Below are positions 1 through 8,613 of a DNA stretch of 64,000 nt, in pieces. Origin of the DNA: Caballeronia glebae (GTDB taxonomy: Bacteria; Pseudomonadota; Gammaproteobacteria; Burkholderiales; Burkholderiaceae); assembly GCF_001545035.1 (NCBI RefSeq), contig NZ_FCOJ02000028.1, positions 28,518 through 92,517 of the forward strand, read 5' to 3'. Position 1 is the first letter of the stretch. Each line of letters begins with the position of its first letter. The notes under the pieces are model-generated. The model searched no databases. It saw only the letters and a list, made by a program, of their open reading frames with translations, and had not been told where the DNA came from. Made by a program: the position numbers and the translations under genes.

Positions 1-315
1 CGCGACTCGCATCGACAATCGTGAGAACGCAAGCGCGCCGAGCAGATAGCCGAACGCGTTGGCCGTATTCATCGCGCCGGCCTGGGCGAAGTTCCACGCG
101 AGGTCGAGCCGCATCGGCGGAAGAAGGAGCGCGTAGGAAAAGCGCGCGAGCCCGAGCGCGATGGCGCTGCCGAGCGACAGCGCCATTGCTAGCAGAAGCG
201 CCTGTCTGCGACCGGTTTCATGAACGATCGACCCGTGCGCGGCGGATGCATCGGATCGGGAATGGGCTGTGTTGTTCCGGCGAAGTTCTCCGCTCGCATC
301 GTCACGCTCTATCAC
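1..315 (-). CDS. YbfB/YjiJ-family MFS transporter, 5' part only
   Basis: The gene runs off the left edge, so only the N-terminal end is visible. Read leftward it contains ALSLGSAIALGLARFSYALL followed by PPMRLDLAWNFAQAGAMNTA and NAFGYLLGAL, the first two membrane segments and intervening loop typical of YbfB/YjiJ permeases (inner-membrane major facilitator proteins of unknown substrate). The frame is open back to a GTG at 315, preceded by GAGGA about ten bases upstream. An internal ATG at 186 would give a start closer to the first membrane helix, so the start is uncertain. It diverges from the NUDIX gene at 674. Confidence 0.75.
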   Translation of the reverse strand, partial: MIERDDASGELRRNNTAHSRSDASAAHGSIVHETGRRQALLLAMALSLGSAIALGLARFSYALLLPPMRLDLAWNFAQAGAMNTANAFGYLLGALAFSRLSMRVA

Positions 316-673
316 GCTCTTGTCGTCCTCTTAATGGCGATTCGTCTTGTCATGTCGTCGCACGGCCGGCCTATGGTATCGCGGACCGGTCACATTGCCC
401 GCGCCGCCTTTTTCCCTCGCCATCCGCCGCGTCGGCGGAACTCCGTCGCCAGAGCCCGCTCCCAACAGTCTTGCAAATACGGGTTGCGCCTCGTCGTGCA
501 GCGCACATACGTACGACATCGTGCGTTGCGAAACGCAACGAAGCCTGTGAAGATCGAAAACGCACGCCAGTTCAAGCTAAATTTCGACGAGACGGTGAAA
601 TCAAAATGGCACGCCGCGCGTCGAATCGCACAATCAATCCGATAACGAATTGGGGTGCAACACGGAGACGGGG
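316..673. other. Divergent intergenic region between MFS and NUDIX genes
   Basis: About 360 bases with no convincing gene. It must hold the promoters of the leftward permease and the rightward NUDIX gene. Several overlapping open frames exist on both strands, but none shows a Shine-Dalgarno site or recognisable protein. I see no clear inverted repeat or sigma-70 consensus pair. Confidence 0.4.
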
Positions 674-1120
674 ATGAGAGAACGAGCAACTGTGCTGCTG
701 GTTCGTCACCAGTCAGTGCTGCTGGTCCGCGAGCGTGGCGGACCGTGGTTGCTGCCGGGCGGAGCGGTGGCAATGGACGAACTGACGATTGTTGCAGCGA
801 TCCGAGCGCTGCACGAAGACACCGGCGTGGAGGCGAGCGCTGCGGCGTTTCTGTTTCAGCAGACGTCGGCGCATCATCTGCATCATGTTTTTCGCATTGC
901 GATACCGGATGAGGTGCATCTGCGACCGAAAGCCGGAGGCCGATTCCACGAGTTGCTGTGGGTGGAGACGTCCCAGCTCGCGCACGTCAGCGCGACGCCG
1001 GGTACGCGGGCGATTCTGTCACGCGCTATGGTTTTCAGCCGGGAGTCCGTGCGACAGGGATGGAAACCCAGCGACGCCGATGCGCACGTGACGGCCGGCG
1101 TCGGCAGACGCGGGCGCTGA
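674..1120 (+). CDS. NUDIX hydrolase
   Basis: A protein of 148 residues with a NUDIX fold, predicted to hydrolyse a nucleoside diphosphate linked to another moiety. The Nudix box runs GAVAMDE (G-x5-E), seven residues, then RALHEDTGV. The canonical REUxEExGU is therefore RALHEDTGV: the first Glu is Ala, while the metal-binding acidic pair is E-D. The upstream strand RGGPWLLPGGAV is typical of the family. Start 674 is chosen because GGAG (664-667) lies six bases before it; an ATG at 650 in the same frame lacks such a site. Substrate cannot be told from sequence. The gene stands alone, divergent from the permease. Confidence 0.85.
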   Translation: MRERATVLLVRHQSVLLVRERGGPWLLPGGAVAMDELTIVAAIRALHEDTGVEASAAAFLFQQTSAHHLHHVFRIAIPDEVHLRPKAGGRFHELLWVETSQLAHVSATPGTRAILSRAMVFSRESVRQGWKPSDADAHVTAGVGRRGR

Positions 1121-1241
1121 ATCGGGCCGCATTTTCGTCTCGCCGATGCATTTTTTTCGTCTGCGCAAATCGCGAAGACGTATATTTCGCCGCGAAATGA
1201 ATACTTTTTCGGCGAAGTTACGCCTATGCTAACGCTGGGAC

Positions 1242-1286
1242 GGTTGCGGGGGCTCCGACGTGGATCGTCGAGAGCCCACCGCAACC
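1242..1286 (+). promoter_or_regulatory. Long 5' hairpin upstream of small membrane protein gene
   Basis: The arms GGTTGCGG-GGGCTC-CGACG and CGTCG-(A)-GAGCCC-(A)-CCGCAACC pair over 19 base pairs with two single-A bulges around a TGGAT loop. There is no T-run after it, so it is not an intrinsic terminator. It ends 43 bases before the ATG at 1330. A -10-like TATGCT lies at 1225-1230, so the stem would form the very 5' end of the transcript. An mRNA-stabilising or translation-control element is inferred; a small RNA is the alternative. Confidence 0.45.
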
Positions 1287-1329
1287 TTGAGCAACGGAGG
1301 CATTCGCCCTTTGCTTGGCGGAGGAAACC

Positions 1330-1458
1330 ATGAAGCTCGTCAGCATGTTCGCCGGAACCGTGGGTTTTGTGGCCGTAGTGAGCCTTTCCTTGTTGGCGGT
1401 AGCGGACATTCTCTTGACAACGCCCGACAAACCCGCCGAGAAAGAACGGATTGCGTGA
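1330..1458 (+). CDS. Small single-span membrane protein (42 aa)
   Basis: The frame encodes 42 residues beginning MKLVSMFAGTVGFVAVVSLS, with one hydrophobic segment (about residues 3-28) and a short charged tail DKPAEKERIA. GGAGG (1320-1324) is placed six bases before the ATG, a strong ribosome site. It sits downstream of the long hairpin at 1242-1286. I do not recognise a family. The pattern (strong SD, one helix, charged C-terminus) fits the small inner-membrane proteins that modulate larger partners, but that is inference. Confidence 0.55.
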   Translation: MKLVSMFAGTVGFVAVVSLSLLAVADILLTTPDKPAEKERIA

Positions 1459-1825
1459 AAGAGTTTTCTTAGTCGAAATGATCGATAAATCGTCGGTCAA
1501 ATAGACAAGGAATATGGACGCAGGCATTCGAATGATGCAATGCGGTCTTTCGAAAACCGGTCTGCGCGATTAATACGCTCTGCATCGATTTCCGATTAAA
1601 TCGCGGCAAGCTCCGCCCGGCAGCGAAACGACGCGGCCCCGCGCCCGCCCGCCCGCGTCGGCCGTCGCCCGCCCGCCAGCCGCGCAGCAGCGACAGCACT
1701 GCCGTTGCAACCGGTCCGCGGAACAGATGCGCTTTCACCCTTTTGTTCAGGGATTCGCGCGCGGGGCATCCGTCCGAAAATCCTGCTAAAGGTCCAGCGC
1801 GCCAGAAATCGGTCGATTTGCGATG
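1459..1825. other. Intergenic stretch without a gene
   Basis: No supported gene. The middle part (about 1610-1700) is very GC-rich and the flanks are AT-rich. It leads into the promoter at 1826-1834. No repeats or RNA genes were recognised. Confidence 0.35.
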
Positions 1826-1834
1826 TGATATAAT
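1826..1834 (+). promoter_or_regulatory. Extended -10 promoter element
   Basis: TGATATAAT is a perfect extended -10 (TGn TATAAT). No good -35 hexamer is seen, as is usual for extended -10 promoters. Transcription would begin near 1841, giving a leader of about 80 bases before the small gene at 1924. Confidence 0.55.
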
Positions 1835-1923
1835 CGGTAATAAATCAAACATCATTCGGCCAAAACTTTCAGCAGCGGGTTTTATCAAATGCTTGATTCA
1901 ACGCGTACGAGCGCGGAGGAAGC

Positions 1924-2112
1924 ATGTCTGTAGGCGGTGTTATAGGCGCAATTGTTTTTTTCGCAATAATCGGTCTGGCATTGCTGGCCGTATTCGAAAT
2001 TATCTTTTCGCCTTCTTCGAAGCATAAGGCAGATGAAATGAGCCGGCCGGGTCACAAGCGGCCTACGTGGTATCGTCGCCGCGAAGTCGCGGTGCGCCGT
2101 GACGAGCCCTGA
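1924..2112 (+). CDS. Small membrane protein (62 aa), unknown function
   Basis: MSVGGVIGAIVFFAIIGLAL begins a single hydrophobic segment (about residues 4-28), followed by a basic tail rich in Arg and Lys (HKRPTWYRRREVAVRRDEP) that would stay in the cytoplasm by the positive-inside rule. GGAGGA directly precedes the ATG at proper spacing, and a consensus extended -10 lies 90 bases upstream. No family is recognised. It is upstream of the polysaccharide locus but separated from it by 334 bases. Confidence 0.6.
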   Translation: MSVGGVIGAIVFFAIIGLALLAVFEIIFSPSSKHKADEMSRPGHKRPTWYRRREVAVRRDEP

Positions 2113-2446
2113 TCCGCGACAAAATTACCTGATCTGCCAACAAGTTAGGTCTGCCGCCGGTCAGGCGGAGCGCTCGCGCCGGGCGCCCCGCGCATCTCGC
2201 GGCGCGTCATTTTCAGCACAGCCGTTCAAAATCCCTCGCATTATTTAGCTGTCGCAACTGTGTGCGATAGCGCACCGCAAGCACCTTCCCCAGACTCTAG
2301 TCTTTCTTCGCCGGCATCATCACGAAATGTATGTCCATCATTTCGAAAGCGCCGGAATACAACTACATATACAGACAGTTAAGCGCTTAGCTAAAGATTT
2401 CAATTCTATCGACTGGCGAATCCGCTGCTGTCTGAGGGAAAAGAAA
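2113..2446. other. Region upstream of the polysaccharide locus
   Basis: No gene is supported. It contains a short inverted repeat GTGCG-ATAG-CGCAC (2262-2275). The reading frame of the next gene is open upstream to an ATG at 2327, but that stretch lacks a ribosome site and is AT-rich, so it is treated as leader. The main promoter of the locus is expected here. Confidence 0.35.
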
Positions 2447-3805
2447 ATGGCGCAACCCGCATATCCTTCCGTGCTCGAGGGCTGGACGCGCATCGAGAAG
2501 CGGCTCTACGGCGACTCCGATGCGGCACCGCAAGGCGGCGTTCATTCGCGTGCCCCGATCATCGTTCTGTACGACGGCTACGAGAACATCGAAGCGCTGT
2601 GGAAAGCGCTGCTCCAGTGCCGAACGCCGCATATCCAGGTCGTGTGGAAGTCACCCGATTCCGGCGAAATGCGACTGCTCGCCGAGTCGTATGTCGCGAT
2701 ACCGGAGAAGCTGTTCTTCCTGAAGTCGCTTCAGACGAGTCTGCAGCGCGTCGCCGTTCTGGTCGAGCGAGCGCGCAAGCGTCTCGATGCCGCCGCGTCC
2801 GTGCGCGATCTGCCGCTCGTCAAGCCGAAGGCGCAGCCCGCGCATTTGTCGGCGTTCACGTCCGCACTCTTTGCCCTGCGGCATCTCGGCCGCAAGGTGT
2901 TGAATCAGCCGCTCAAGCTGCTGGTGCAACGCGGACACTGGGTATTGGCCTACCGACGCGCCGATACGCCGGCCGAGCCGCGCGTCGAGAGCAGCGCCGA
3001 CGGCGACGAAAGCCGCAACTGGGTGACGCTGCCCGGCATGACGTCGGAGTTCCATGCGGACCCGTTCCTGTGGCGCGGCAAGAACGGCGACTATCACCTG
3101 TTCTTCGAAAGCCTGCCCTACAACACGAATCGCGGCACGATCAGCCATATCGCGTTCGATCCGGTCACGCAGAGGTGGCAAGAGACGCCGCGCGTCGTGC
3201 TCGACAAGAGCTATCACCTGTCGTACCCGTTTCTCTTCGAGCATGAAGGCGACGTCTTCATGATTCCGGAAACCTGCGGCAACCGCACGATCGAGATGTA
3301 CCGGGCGGCCGCGTTCCCGACCGACTGGGTGCTGCACAAGGTGATCATGCGCGATGTCGTCGCGGCCGATACGACGCTCCATCACGATGGCAAAACGTGG
3401 TGGATGTTCACGAGCATGACGGAGGACGGCGGATCGAACTGGGACGAACTGTCGATTTTCTATTCCGACAGTCCGTTCGGCGAATGGACCGCGCATCCGA
3501 TGAATCCGGTCGTGTCGGATTGCCGCCTCGCGCGCATGGCGGGCAACCTCTTCAAGGACGGGCAGAACCGCCTGATTCGCCCCGCGCAGAACTGCGAGCG
3601 CGAATACGGCGCGGCGCTGACGTTCCGCGAGATCACCGAACTCACGACCACGACTTACACGGAGCGCACGGTGTCGGTACGCACGCCGCCGCGCGGCCAT
3701 CAGGGGTTGCATACGTGGAACGCGGTCGGCGGGATCACGGTCATCGATCTCAAGACGCAGCTTCGCAAATGGAATCCGTGGCGCGGCGCGATGAGGCGCG
3801 CCTGA
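2447..3805 (+). CDS. GINT1-like / GH43-like beta-propeller protein of polysaccharide locus
   Basis: A protein of 452 residues. The C-terminal half has the repeated propeller pattern seen in the N-terminal domain of glucosamine inositolphosphorylceramide transferase-like proteins and GH43-like folds: EFHADPFLWRGKNGDYHLFF, then SYPFLFEHEGDVFMIPETCG, then WWMFTSMT and ARMAGNLF. Such domains occur in bacterial polysaccharide clusters, often fused to formyltransferases. Here the N-terminal 150 residues are a shorter unassigned domain without an obvious formyltransferase motif. Start 2447 is chosen because AGGGA (2435-2439) precedes it by seven bases. A role in modifying or trimming the glycan is inferred. 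Confidence 0.65.
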   Translation: MAQPAYPSVLEGWTRIEKRLYGDSDAAPQGGVHSRAPIIVLYDGYENIEALWKALLQCRTPHIQVVWKSPDSGEMRLLAESYVAIPEKLFFLKSLQTSLQRVAVLVERARKRLDAAASVRDLPLVKPKAQPAHLSAFTSALFALRHLGRKVLNQPLKLLVQRGHWVLAYRRADTPAEPRVESSADGDESRNWVTLPGMTSEFHADPFLWRGKNGDYHLFFESLPYNTNRGTISHIAFDPVTQRWQETPRVVLDKSYHLSYPFLFEHEGDVFMIPETCGNRTIEMYRAAAFPTDWVLHKVIMRDVVAADTTLHHDGKTWWMFTSMTEDGGSNWDELSIFYSDSPFGEWTAHPMNPVVSDCRLARMAGNLFKDGQNRLIRPAQNCEREYGAALTFREITELTTTTYTERTVSVRTPPRGHQGLHTWNAVGGITVIDLKTQLRKWNPWRGAMRRA

Positions 3806-4050
3806 CGCGGCCGGCCGCGCGGGCAAGACCACCGGCGTGTGGCGCGTCGCACAGAGCGTGCCATCGCGCCGGCTTACATTGGTGACTCACCGGGGACTGG
3901 GCCGCCGCATCGGGTGACGCGTTGCACGCGCGCTCCGGCGAGGCGGCCCATCGTCATAAAACACACCCGTCAGCATAAGCAGTTCCGCCAGCGACGCGCG
4001 CCTCGGTTGCCTGGGGACGGGCCCATCGTAAAAAAACGGCAGCCGGGACC

Positions 4051-5184
4051 ATGAAGCTTCTCCATGTCATCGTTGCGCTCAATGCGGACGGCGCTGAACG
4101 CATGCTTCAGCGCCTCATCGAGTCGCACATCGAAGATCCGCGATTTCGTCACGTCGTCTGTTCGCTGACGACGACCGGCAAGGTCGGCGAGGAACTCGCC
4201 GCGCGCGGCATCGACGTGCATAGCCTCGGCATGAAATCTCCCCTCGGTTTTCCGCGCGCGCTATGGCGACTCGTGAAACTGATCCGCGAAGTGCGCCCCG
4301 ACATCATCCAGACCTGGATGTATCACGCCGACTTTCTCGGCGGCCTCGCCGGACGGATCGCGGCGCACAAGCGCATCGTCTGGGGCGTGCGCACCACCGA
4401 CGTCAAATCCGGTGGCTCGCGCGTGACCGTGCTGCTGCGCAAAATCTGCGCGTGGCTGTCGTACTACGTGCCGCAGACGATCGTGTGCGCGGCCGAGGCA
4501 TCGCGCCGGGCGCATGTATCGGTCGGCTATGACGCAAGCCGCATGATGGTCGTGCCGAACGGCTTCGACGTCGCGCGCCTTTGCGCCACGCCCGAGCAAC
4601 GTAGCGCGATTCGCGAGCAATGCGGATTCGACGAACGCACGGTCGTCGTGGGCATTCTCGGGCGCTTTCATCCGGTGAAGGATCACCAGAATTTCGTGCG
4701 CGCGGCGGGCATGCTGGCCGCGCGCCATCCCGACGTGCGCTTCATGTTGGTCGGCCGCGATCTCGACGCGAGCAATCGCGAACTCGCCGACTGGATCGCG
4801 CAGACGGGATTCGCGTCGCGCTTCGTGCTGCTCGGCGAGCGGCGCGACGTGCCCGCGTGTCTGTCGGCGATGGACGTGTTCTGCCTGTCGTCGCGCACGG
4901 AAGGATTCCCCAACGTGGTCGGCGAAGCAATGGCGATGGCGCTGCCGTGCATCGTCACCGACGTGGGCGATGCGGCCATGCTCGTCGCCAACACGGGCGT
5001 GGTCGTCGAGAAGGAAAACAGCGACGCGCTCGCGGCGGGACTCGCCCGCGTCGTCGACATGAAACCCGACGAGCGTATCCGTCTCGGTCAGATGGCGAAA
5101 GCGCGCATCCACGCCGAATTCACGATGATGCGCGCGCGCGAGCGTTTCGAAGATATCTACCTGCGGCTCGTCGAAGAAAAATGA
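4051..5184 (+). CDS. Glycosyltransferase family 4
   Basis: A 377-residue GT-B enzyme that would add a sugar to the lipid-linked repeat unit at the inner membrane. The N-terminal acceptor domain starts MKLLHVIVALNADGAERML, with the glycine/GAER pattern of GT4. The C-terminal donor domain has VGILGRFHPVKDHQNFVRAA and the E-x7-E motif in SSRTEGFPNVVGEAMA. A 245-base gap with no recognisable signal separates it from the propeller gene. The asparagine-synthase gene follows after 46 bases, so co-transcription is likely. Donor and acceptor are unknown. Confidence 0.88.
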   Translation: MKLLHVIVALNADGAERMLQRLIESHIEDPRFRHVVCSLTTTGKVGEELAARGIDVHSLGMKSPLGFPRALWRLVKLIREVRPDIIQTWMYHADFLGGLAGRIAAHKRIVWGVRTTDVKSGGSRVTVLLRKICAWLSYYVPQTIVCAAEASRRAHVSVGYDASRMMVVPNGFDVARLCATPEQRSAIREQCGFDERTVVVGILGRFHPVKDHQNFVRAAGMLAARHPDVRFMLVGRDLDASNRELADWIAQTGFASRFVLLGERRDVPACLSAMDVFCLSSRTEGFPNVVGEAMAMALPCIVTDVGDAAMLVANTGVVVEKENSDALAAGLARVVDMKPDERIRLGQMAKARIHAEFTMMRARERFEDIYLRLVEEK

Positions 5185-5230
5185 GCATCGCATAAGCGTG
5201 GCCTATGGCTGCATCGTAAGGAGAACGAAT

Positions 5231-7252
5231 ATGTGCGGTATCGTCGGCTTTCTGGGTGGACGCGGCTTCGGCGCGGGCGACTCGAAGACAACGGTGCGAA
5301 AGATGGCGCTCGCCATCGCCTATCGCGGACCCGACGACGCGGGCGACTGGACGGATGATCTGCGCGGCGTCGCGCTCGGTCATCGCCGGCTCGCGATCCT
5401 GGATCTCTCGGCGGCGGGACATCAGCCGATGGCCTCGGGAAGCGAGCGTTACGTCATCGTCTTCAATGGCGAGATCTACAACCACCTCGACCTGCGCGAC
5501 GAACTCGACGACACGCAACGCGCGCCCGTCTGGCGCGGCAGTTCCGACACCGAAACGCTGATCGCGGGCTTCGATGCGTGGGGCATTCAGGCCACGATCG
5601 AGCGCGCGGTCGGCATGTTCGCGTTCGCCGTGTGGGACCGGCAGGAATGCCAGCTCACGCTCGCTCGCGACCGGCTCGGTGAAAAGCCGCTCTACTATGG
5701 CTGGCAGGGGCAGGGCGAGGAAGCCGCGTTCCTGTTCGGCTCCGAGCTCAAGGGGCTGCGCGAACATCCTGCGTTCGACAACAATGTCGATCGCGGTGCA
5801 TTGACGCTGCAGATCCGTCACGGCTGCGTGCCTGCGCCGTATTCGATTTTCGAAGGCATCCGCAAGCTCGAACCGGGCAAGATGCTCACGGTGTCGCTCG
5901 AACGGCGCGAGCCGCGTGTCTGGTCGTACTGGTCCGGTGTGGACGCGGCGGTCAACGGAGCAGCACGCGGTTTCGCGGGCAGCGCCGAAGATGCCGTCGA
6001 CGAACTGGAGCATCTGCTCTCGGACGCCATCCGCCAGCAGATGCTTTCCGACGTGCCGCTCGGCGCGTTTCTGTCGGGTGGCGTGGACTCGTCGACGATC
6101 GTCGCGTTGATGCAGAAGCAGTCGTCGCGTCCGGTCAAGACCTTCACCATCGGCTTCAATGAAAGCGACTTCGACGAGGCCAAGTTAGCGAAGGCGGTCT
6201 CGGCGCATCTCGGCACGGAACATACCGAGATGTACGTGACGGCGCGCCAGGCGCTCGACGTGATCCCGCGCCTGCCCGAGCTTTACGACGAGCCGTTCGC
6301 CGATTCGTCGCAGGTGCCGACGTTCCTCGTCTCGCAACTCGCGCGGCAGCACGTGACGGTCTCGCTGTCCGGCGATGCGGGCGACGAGCTCTTTTGCGGC
6401 TATCAGCGGTATCGGACCGCGCCGGACATGTGGGACAAGATGACGGTGTTGCCGGCCTCGTTGCGCAAGCTGGCGGCGTCGGGCATCGTCGGAATTTCGC
6501 CAAAGCGCTGGAACAGCATGGCGGGCCTGATGGAGCCGATCCTGCCGTCGTCGCTACGCGGCGTGAAAGTTGGCGACAAGCTGCACAAGGGCGCGGAGCT
6601 GCTGTCGTGCCAGTCGCGCGATGAGGTGTATCTGCATCTCATGTCGCAATGGAACGACCCGGCCGCGCTCGTGATCGGCGGCTATCAACCGCCCACGCTG
6701 ATGACCGGCAATGCGCCGGCCTTCACCGGTCTCGACGACGTGCAGCGCATGATGGCGCTCGACATGATCACTTATCTGCCGGACGACATCCTGACGAAAG
6801 TCGATCGCGCCGCGATGGGCGTCTCGCTCGAAACGCGCGTTCCGTTCCTCGATCATCGCGTCGTGGAGTTTGCATGGCGCTTGCCGCAATCGATGAAAGT
6901 GCGCGACGGGCAAACGAAATGGGCGCTGCGTCAGGTGCTTTATCGCCATGTGCCGCGCGCGATGATCGAGCGGCCCAAGCAGGGCTTCGGCGTACCGATC
7001 ACGCACTGGCTGCGCGGCGAACTGCGCGACTGGGCGGAGGCATTGCTCGATGCGTCGCGGCTGCGTCGCGAGGGCTTCTTCGACGCGGCCATGGTCCGCG
7101 CGAAGTGGCAACAGCATCTGTCGGGCGAGCAGAACTGGCATCGCCAGCTGTGGAACGTGCTGATGTTCCAGCAGTGGCTGGAGCACCAGCAAGCTTCGTC
7201 GATCCCGCTCTTCACGTCCCGCACGGCGGATCTCGCGGGCATCGCAAGCTGA
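5231..7252 (+). CDS. asnB: Glutamine-hydrolysing asparagine synthase-type amidotransferase
   Basis: A 673-residue protein. The start at 5231 is fixed by biology: Met must be followed by Cys2 (MCGIVGF), the nucleophile of the class II glutaminase, and AAGGAG lies just upstream. The glutaminase domain shows AYRGPDDAG, NGEIYNH and GSSDTET. The synthetase domain carries the PP-loop SGGVDSS near residue 280, followed by SGDAGDELFCGY. In polysaccharide loci, AsnB paralogues such as Pseudomonas WbpS are thought to amidate uronic acids. With the dehydrogenase/epimerase pair at 11.7-15.4 kb that role is plausible here. Ordinary asparagine synthesis is the alternative. Confidence 0.9.
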   Translation: MCGIVGFLGGRGFGAGDSKTTVRKMALAIAYRGPDDAGDWTDDLRGVALGHRRLAILDLSAAGHQPMASGSERYVIVFNGEIYNHLDLRDELDDTQRAPVWRGSSDTETLIAGFDAWGIQATIERAVGMFAFAVWDRQECQLTLARDRLGEKPLYYGWQGQGEEAAFLFGSELKGLREHPAFDNNVDRGALTLQIRHGCVPAPYSIFEGIRKLEPGKMLTVSLERREPRVWSYWSGVDAAVNGAARGFAGSAEDAVDELEHLLSDAIRQQMLSDVPLGAFLSGGVDSSTIVALMQKQSSRPVKTFTIGFNESDFDEAKLAKAVSAHLGTEHTEMYVTARQALDVIPRLPELYDEPFADSSQVPTFLVSQLARQHVTVSLSGDAGDELFCGYQRYRTAPDMWDKMTVLPASLRKLAASGIVGISPKRWNSMAGLMEPILPSSLRGVKVGDKLHKGAELLSCQSRDEVYLHLMSQWNDPAALVIGGYQPPTLMTGNAPAFTGLDDVQRMMALDMITYLPDDILTKVDRAAMGVSLETRVPFLDHRVVEFAWRLPQSMKVRDGQTKWALRQVLYRHVPRAMIERPKQGFGVPITHWLRGELRDWAEALLDASRLRREGFFDAAMVRAKWQQHLSGEQNWHRQLWNVLMFQQWLEHQQASSIPLFTSRTADLAGIAS

Positions 7253-7300
7253 TATCGCCGGGCGGTGCGAACGCGCCGCTCTCGACGACATCGAATCAGA

Positions 7301-7335
7301 AAGGCCTTGGTCTGAAAGGACCAAGGCCTTTTTCT
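7301..7335 (+). terminator. Intrinsic terminator after asnB-like gene
   Basis: AAGGCCTTGGTC (7301-7312) pairs with GACCAAGGCCTT (7319-7330) and is followed by TTTTTC. It ends the rightward operon. Confidence 0.9.
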
Positions 7336-7410
7336 TATGCGCGGTTCATCGCGGTCGCGGCGCGCGCTTTAGACCTCGAAAAAGGAGCGCTTCACGGCGC
7401 ATCCAGAAGA

Positions 7411-7446
7411 AAGAAGGCCTTGGTCGATTCGACCAAGGCCTTCTTT
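7411..7446 (-). terminator. Second, near-identical hairpin terminator facing the MraY-like gene
   Basis: AAGAAGGCCTTGGTC (7411-7425) and GACCAAGGCCTTCTT (7431-7445) form a perfect 15-bp stem. Read leftward it lies 28 bases past the stop of the leftward gene at 7474. It shares the AAGGCCTTGGTC core with the terminator at 7301. The T-tract is short and interrupted (TTCTTTCTTC). Confidence 0.7.
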
Positions 7447-7473
7447 ACCGCCGCCATCACAAGTCAATAAGGA

Positions 7474-8613
7474 TCACTTATGATGCGTCTGTTCCGGGAC
7501 TGCGCTGGCAACGACGCTGCGCCTCTGGCTGCCGACGAGCCAGCGCGGGGTCTTGAACCGGACGATCGCCGTGTACAGCCAGACGTATGCCACCGCGAAC
7601 ACGACCGCCGTCACCGCGAGCACGACCGGGTTGTGCCAGAAGAGCGACGCCGGCACGATGCCGATCATGCTCAGCACCCACAGATACGGCGACGTGCGCG
7701 CGTTTCTGCGCTGACGCTGACGCGGGTCCGTGCCTTTGCGCACGATGCGCTTGAAGATGAGCGTATGCAGATGGATGCCGTCGGGCGCGCCGACCGGACG
7801 TCCACGCACGATCCTGCGACGGTAGATCGAGAAGAGCGTTTCGAAGAGCGGATAAATCGCGACGACCATCGCATACCACGCGCAGACGTTCGGATGCCGC
7901 GCGACCAGCAGCACGAGCAACTCGGCGATCGTGAAGCCGATGAAATACGCACCGCCGTCACCGAGGAAAATCGACGCGGCCGGATAGTTCCAGATCGCGA
8001 AGCCGCCGATCGCGCCGATCATCGTGAGCGCGGTACTCATCACGAGCAAATCGCCGACTTCATGCGCGACATAACCGATCGAACCGAAGATCAGAATTGC
8101 CACGACGGCGGCGAGTCCGTTGAAACCGTCGATGATATTGACCGCGTTGGTGAGCCCGGCGACCGCGAGCACGGTGAGGCCGATCGCGATGGGCGTGACG
8201 GAGAGAATCGGGTCGACGAGCGGCAGGTCCACGCGGCCGACCACGCCGTTGAGCACGAACGCGCCCAGGAGCGCCGCCAGCATCGCGCACAAAAGCCGCG
8301 CCCGCACGCTTACGCGCTTGGTCAGATCCTCGATCACGCCGCTGCCGAATGCCGGAACTGCGCAAAGCAGCAGCAAAAGCGACTCGTCGCGCGGATTGCC
8401 GCCGAAGATCGCTGCGATGGGAAAGGTCACGCACGCGGCGACCATTAATGCGATGCCGCCGATCCTGGGCACCGGATGAGAATGATTCTTTTGAACCCCA
8501 TTCAAATCATGATCCAGGGAGAACGCCCCGAAGCGCCCCGCGAATCGAACTATAAGTAGCGTCATGCAGAAAGAACTGATGAAGCCAAGCGCAAGGTTTA
8601 ACATTTTTCTCAC
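7474..8613 (-). CDS. MraY/WecA-like polyprenyl-phosphate sugar-1-phosphate transferase
   Basis: A 379-residue polytopic inner-membrane protein of the GT4/MraY-like family, which starts glycan synthesis by moving a sugar-1-phosphate from a UDP-HexNAc to undecaprenyl phosphate. Diagnostic stretches are HSHPVPRIGGIAL, the catalytic NAVNIIDGFNGLAA and ASIFLGDGGAYFIGF, and the C-terminal PDGIHLHTLIFKR His motif. It stands alone on the reverse strand between two rightward operons of the locus, with its own terminator. The start is GTG 8613 or ATG 8604; the latter has a weak GTGAG site. It is probably the priming enzyme for this polysaccharide. Confidence 0.88.
   Translation of the reverse strand: MRKMLNLALGFISSFCMTLLIVRFAGRFGAFSLDHDLNGVQKNHSHPVPRIGGIALMVAACVTFPIAAIFGGNPRDESLLLLLCAVPAFGSGVIEDLTKRVSVRARLLCAMLAALLGAFVLNGVVGRVDLPLVDPILSVTPIAIGLTVLAVAGLTNAVNIIDGFNGLAAVVAILIFGSIGYVAHEVGDLLVMSTALTMIGAIGGFAIWNYPAASIFLGDGGAYFIGFTIAELLVLLVARHPNVCAWYAMVVAIYPLFETLFSIYRRRIVRGRPVGAPDGIHLHTLIFKRIVRKGTDPRQRQRRNARTSPYLWVLSMIGIVPASLFWHNPVVLAVTAVVFAVAYVWLYTAIVRFKTPRWLVGSQRRSVVASAVPEQTHHK

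Noticed and set aside
1394..1404. GGCGGTAGCG resembling the ops/JUMPStart element recognised by RfaH
   Set aside because: It lies inside the coding frame of the 42-residue protein, lacks the rest of the ops context, and is short enough to occur by chance at this GC content.
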